Positions 8,057-10,331 of a stretch of 10,331 bases of DNA are shown piece after piece. The position numbers and the translations under genes were made by a program. The notes beneath the pieces were generated by a model that was given only the letters and a program-made list of their open reading frames with translations, was not told the origin of the DNA and did not search any database. This DNA comes from an uncultured Oscillospiraceae bacterium (GTDB taxonomy: Bacteria; Bacillota; Clostridia; Oscillospirales; Oscillospiraceae), in NCBI GenBank assembly GCA_934646175.1, contig CAKUEI010000063.1, positions 1-10,331 of the forward strand. Direction: 5' to 3'. Each line of letters begins with the position of its first letter. The stretch's first letter is position 1.

Positions 8057-8085
8057 TTGACCGGCTCTTTCCGCTGTGCTATACT
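8057..8085 (+). promoter_or_regulatory. Sigma-A promoter, extended -10, before the 224-residue gene
   Basis: TTGACC (8057-8062), a 17-base spacer and TATACT (8080-8085) preceded by TGC, an extended -10. Transcription should start near 8092, leaving a short leader carrying AGGAGG at 8099-8104. Confidence 0.85.
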
Positions 8086-8112
8086 GTCCTTCAGAAACAG
8101 GAGGCGGTTTTT

Positions 8113-8787
8113 ATGTCCCATCCCAGCCTGCACGGCCCCGACGAGTTGGAACAGCTCGCCCTCGACTGGGGCCTTCTCCCCTTTTTCTCCTGCGGTATTC
8201 CCGGCTTTTCCGTGGAGGACTGCACCCCCTCCCGCTACTGGTTTGCGGGGGATGTGGACGGCCCCTGGGAGTGGCGGATGGAGGTGGCCCGCCGCGGAAA
8301 GGCCGCCTACGGAAAGCTTTTCCGCAAAAAGGCGGGCTTCGTCAGCCGGGAATGGTACCCCGACCTTGCCAATTACCGGCGGGACGGCTATGATTTCGAT
8401 TCCCGCTATGACGAGGGGAAGGCCGGCCGCCGGGAAAAGGCCATTATGGACATTCTGCTGCAAAACGGCCCCATGCTGTCCAAGGACTTAAAGCGGGCCG
8501 CCGGTTTCACCGACGGCACCTATAAGGGCTTTGACGCCGCCATCACCAACCTTCAGATGATGACCTATGTCACCGTCCACAGCTTTGAATACGCCGTGGA
8601 CAAGCACGGGAACCCTTACGGCTGGGGCGTCGCCCGCTATGCAGTCACCGAGGATGTGTTGGGGACGAAGATTACCCGAAGTGCCTATGCCCGCGACCCG
8701 CAGGAGTCAAAGCAACGGCTGCTTCAGCGCTTGGGAGTGCTCTGTCCCGACGCATCGGATGACGAATTGGAACATTTCATTCGGTAG
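8113..8787 (+). CDS. Conserved protein with winged-helix-like domain, possibly AlkZ-related
   Basis: A 224-residue soluble protein of unproven function. ATG 8113 is chosen because AGGAGG lies eight bases upstream (8099-8104) and the promoter is at 8057-8085; the frame is open back to 7993, but that part overlaps the promoter and terminator. The N-terminal half has aromatic, basic blocks (PWEWRMEVARRG at 51-62, YGKLFRKKAGF at 66-76, YRRDGYDFDSRYD at 88-100). Residues 106-180 read like a winged helix: helices REKAIMDILLQNG and LSKDLKRAAGF, a third helix with LQMMTYV, then a hairpin ending YAVTE. From memory, this type has been named AlkZ-related, after the HTH_42 interstrand-crosslink DNA glycosylases. 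It is about half their length, and I see no clear catalytic QxQ/QxD motif. A DNA-repair or regulatory role is inference only. Confidence 0.8.
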   Translation: MSHPSLHGPDELEQLALDWGLLPFFSCGIPGFSVEDCTPSRYWFAGDVDGPWEWRMEVARRGKAAYGKLFRKKAGFVSREWYPDLANYRRDGYDFDSRYDEGKAGRREKAIMDILLQNGPMLSKDLKRAAGFTDGTYKGFDAAITNLQMMTYVTVHSFEYAVDKHGNPYGWGVARYAVTEDVLGTKITRSAYARDPQESKQRLLQRLGVLCPDASDDELEHFIR

Positions 8788-8809
8788 GGAATCCTGTCTT
8801 TTCCTGCAC

Positions 8810-8838
8810 TTGCCCTTTCCCGTAAAATCGTTTACACT
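8810..8838 (+). promoter_or_regulatory. Possible promoter of the metallophosphoesterase gene
   Basis: TTGCCC (8810-8815) and TACACT (8833-8838) with a 17-base spacer, each matching four of six consensus positions. It lies in the 76-base gap after the preceding gene, where no convincing terminator is seen, so read-through is also possible. Confidence 0.5.
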
Positions 8839-8863
8839 AACAAAATCGAAAGGAGCAGCAGGC

Positions 8864-9718
8864 ATGAGACAGCGAAAACGACGCAAACACCGGAAATGGC
8901 TCCTTCTTCCAGTCGCAGTTCTCCTTCTGGCCTTCTTTTTCTGCTGGCAGCAGAATGGGATTGTGACGGAAACCTATTCCATCTCCTCCCCTCGCCTGCC
9001 AAAAGCCTTTGACGGTCTGCGCATTGTGCAGCTTTCTGATATACACGGGAAGGAATTCGGCTCGGACAACGAAGCGCTTCTCAAGGCTGTAGCCGCCCTT
9101 GAACCCGATTTGATTGCGGTTACCGGAGACCTGATTGACCAAGCGGCGCAGTTCTCCATGGTACCCACGCTGGCCAAAGGGCTTTCCGCCATTGCACCCA
9201 CCTATTACGTCACCGGGAACCATGAGTGGGCAGCGCGCCGAGTAAACGACTTGAAGGCGCTTTTGGATGAGTGCGGTGTCACCGTTCTTACCAATAACTA
9301 TGTCCTGTTAGAGCGGGATGGGCAGGCCATTGCCGTGGCCGGAATTGACGATCCAAACGGTCCGGCCGATCAAACCACCGGCCCGGAACTGATGGAGCGC
9401 ATCCGTTCCGAACAGAACAACGTGTATACTGTGCTGCTCTCCCACCGGGACACGGTGGAGACCTATGCCACTTGGGCGTATGATTTGGTGCTGTGCGGTC
9501 ATGGACACGGGGGCATTTTTCGCATCCCCATCCTCGACCAAGGCCTGTTGAGCAGCGACCGCACCCTATTCCCCAAATATGACGGCGGAGTCTTCTCTTT
9601 TCCCAGCGGGGTATCCTGCGTGGTTTCTCGCGGCTTGGGCAGCAACACCGTCCCCTTTCATGCGTTTCGGCTGTTTAACCGGCCGGATCTCCCCCTTGTT
9701 GTCCTCCATGCGTCCTGA
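8864..9718 (+). CDS. Membrane-anchored calcineurin-like metallophosphoesterase (YkuE/YaeI type)
   Basis: A 284-residue phosphoesterase with one N-terminal membrane segment. Residues 2-11 are strongly basic, 12-28 are hydrophobic, and the catalytic domain follows. All blocks of the two-metal active site are present: DIH (Asp59, His61), GDLID (Asp89), GNHE (Asn119, His120), SHRD (His194) and GHGHGG (His213, His215). In this family they hydrolyse phosphomono- or diesters; relatives such as YkuE and YaeI act at or outside the membrane, and the substrate here is unknown. The positive N-terminus predicts the catalytic domain outside the cytoplasm, though I see no lipobox. The start at 8864 is set by AAGGAG (8850-8855) and by the signal-anchor; the frame is open upstream, but that overlaps the preceding gene. 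mnmG follows after 65 bases without a visible terminator. Confidence 0.92.
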   Translation: MRQRKRRKHRKWLLLPVAVLLLAFFFCWQQNGIVTETYSISSPRLPKAFDGLRIVQLSDIHGKEFGSDNEALLKAVAALEPDLIAVTGDLIDQAAQFSMVPTLAKGLSAIAPTYYVTGNHEWAARRVNDLKALLDECGVTVLTNNYVLLERDGQAIAVAGIDDPNGPADQTTGPELMERIRSEQNNVYTVLLSHRDTVETYATWAYDLVLCGHGHGGIFRIPILDQGLLSSDRTLFPKYDGGVFSFPSGVSCVVSRGLGSNTVPFHAFRLFNRPDLPLVVLHAS

Positions 9719-9783
9719 CACCACCGGGCCGCCATCCCCCACAACAAGGGCAGCCTGTTACTGATTCATAAGGAGTCTTTTTC

Positions 9784-10331
9784 ATGACCGAGTACTTTGC
9801 CGGACAATTTGATATCGCCGTTGTCGGAGCCGGCCATGCGGGAATTGAGGCCGCCTTGGCCGCCGCCCGTTTGGGCCTTCGCACCCTTTGCTTTACCATC
9901 AATTTGGATGCAGTGGGCAACATGCCCTGCAACCCCGCCATCGGCGGTACCGGAAAAGGACATCTGGTGCGGGAAATCGATGCTTTGGGCGGAGAAATGG
10001 GCCGAGCTGCCGACCAAGCCTGCATCCAATACCGGCTGCTCAACCGCAGCAAGGGTCCTGCTGTCTGGTCTCTGCGGGCTCAGGCAGACCGACGGCGCTA
10101 CCAGGAAATTATGAAGCACACCCTTGAGGTGCAAGAAAACCTGTGGGTCAAACAGGCTGAGGTAATCGCCGTCCGCACGGATGAAGCAGGAGCGGTCTCT
10201 GCTGTGGTCACCCACACCGGAGCGGTCTACGGCGTAAAAGCCGCCATCATCTGTTCCGGCACTTACCTGAAGGGCCGCACCATTGTTGGCGACGTTACCC
10301 GGGAAAGCGGACCGGACGGTCTGTTCCCCTC
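9784..10331 (+). CDS. mnmG: tRNA uridine-5-carboxymethylaminomethyl modification enzyme MnmG, 5' part
   Basis: The first 182 codons of a gene that runs off the window; the full protein is usually about 620-640 residues. MnmG, with the GTPase MnmE, uses FAD and methylene-tetrahydrofolate to modify U34 in the wobble position of several tRNAs. The FAD motif GAGHAG is at 15-20. The family signatures MPCNPAIGG, GHLVREIDALGGEMG, IQYRLLNRSKGPAV and SLRAQADRRRY follow, and ICSGTYLKG is near the cut end. The segment GGTGKGH replaces the more usual GGPAKGH. ATG 9784 has AAGGAG at 9770-9775. mnmE, often adjacent, is not upstream here. No separate promoter is seen, so transcription may come from the phosphoesterase gene. 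Confidence 0.96.
   Translation, partial: MTEYFAGQFDIAVVGAGHAGIEAALAAARLGLRTLCFTINLDAVGNMPCNPAIGGTGKGHLVREIDALGGEMGRAADQACIQYRLLNRSKGPAVWSLRAQADRRRYQEIMKHTLEVQENLWVKQAEVIAVRTDEAGAVSAVVTHTGAVYGVKAAIICSGTYLKGRTIVGDVTRESGPDGLFP

Noticed and set aside
7993..8112. Upstream extension of the 224-residue protein
   Set aside because: It would begin inside the aldehyde dehydrogenase stop region and run over a terminator and promoter; ATG 8113 has AGGAGG at a proper distance.
8567..8863. Upstream extension of the metallophosphoesterase
   Set aside because: It overlaps the preceding gene in another frame and would place the signal-anchor internally; ATG 8864 has its own AAGGAG.
9693..9750. Perfect 10-base inverted repeat CCCTTGTTGT/ACAACAAGGG around the phosphoesterase stop
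   Set aside because: The 38-base loop and lack of a T-run argue against a terminator, and one such repeat is expected by chance in a window of this size.

Overview
This window looks like chromosomal DNA from a GC-rich member of the Clostridia. The Oscillospiraceae (Flavonifractor/Lawsonibacter/Oscillibacter-type gut anaerobes) are the best guess. The reasons are strong AGGAGG-type ribosome binding sites, a Gram-positive HrcA/CIRCE-controlled groESL operon, a gut-clostridial style FMN/Fe-S/FAD ene-reductase, and the sequence style of the MnmG start. The taxonomic call is inference from gene style; no search was run.

Layout from left to right: (1) 1-2190 is the groES-groEL operon, with a sigma-A promoter, an unusually long CIRCE inverted repeat and a strong intrinsic terminator. 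(2) 2246-4497 is a single-gene unit. A perfect-consensus promoter drives a 660-residue old-yellow-enzyme/2,4-dienoyl-CoA-reductase-type flavoprotein, followed by a structured, gene-free 3' region of about 140 bases and a terminator. (3) 4496-8041 is a regulator/enzyme module. A MerR-type regulator on the minus strand diverges from an iron-type alcohol dehydrogenase and a class-3-like aldehyde dehydrogenase, which overlap and end at a terminator. The 83-base gap between regulator and enzymes holds a promoter with a 19-base spacer and an imperfect dyad, the arrangement MerR proteins act on. (4) 8057-8787 is a 224-residue conserved-looking protein of unproven function with a winged-helix-like C-terminal half and its own promoter. 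(5) 8864-9718 is a membrane-anchored calcineurin-like metallophosphoesterase. (6) 9784-10331 is the start of mnmG (tRNA wobble-uridine modification), cut by the window end.

How the genes work together: groES and groEL form the chaperonin and are heat-shock repressed through CIRCE. The MerR protein, the alcohol dehydrogenase and the aldehyde dehydrogenase very probably form one inducible alcohol/aldehyde conversion or detoxification circuit, with the regulator's C-terminal ligand domain sensing the inducer. The ene-reductase is transcribed separately and I see no firm functional link to the module. The last three genes are co-directional; the phosphoesterase and mnmG may share a transcript because I see no terminator between them.

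I did not find mobile elements, CRISPR arrays, tRNA or rRNA genes. I do not see a clearly new multi-gene system. The most original signals are a hairpin-bridged ribosome binding site in front of the ene-reductase, that enzyme's atypical cysteine spacing and active-site Trp, the MerR promoter circuit, an out-of-frame tail on the alcohol dehydrogenase, and the uncharacterised 224-residue protein.
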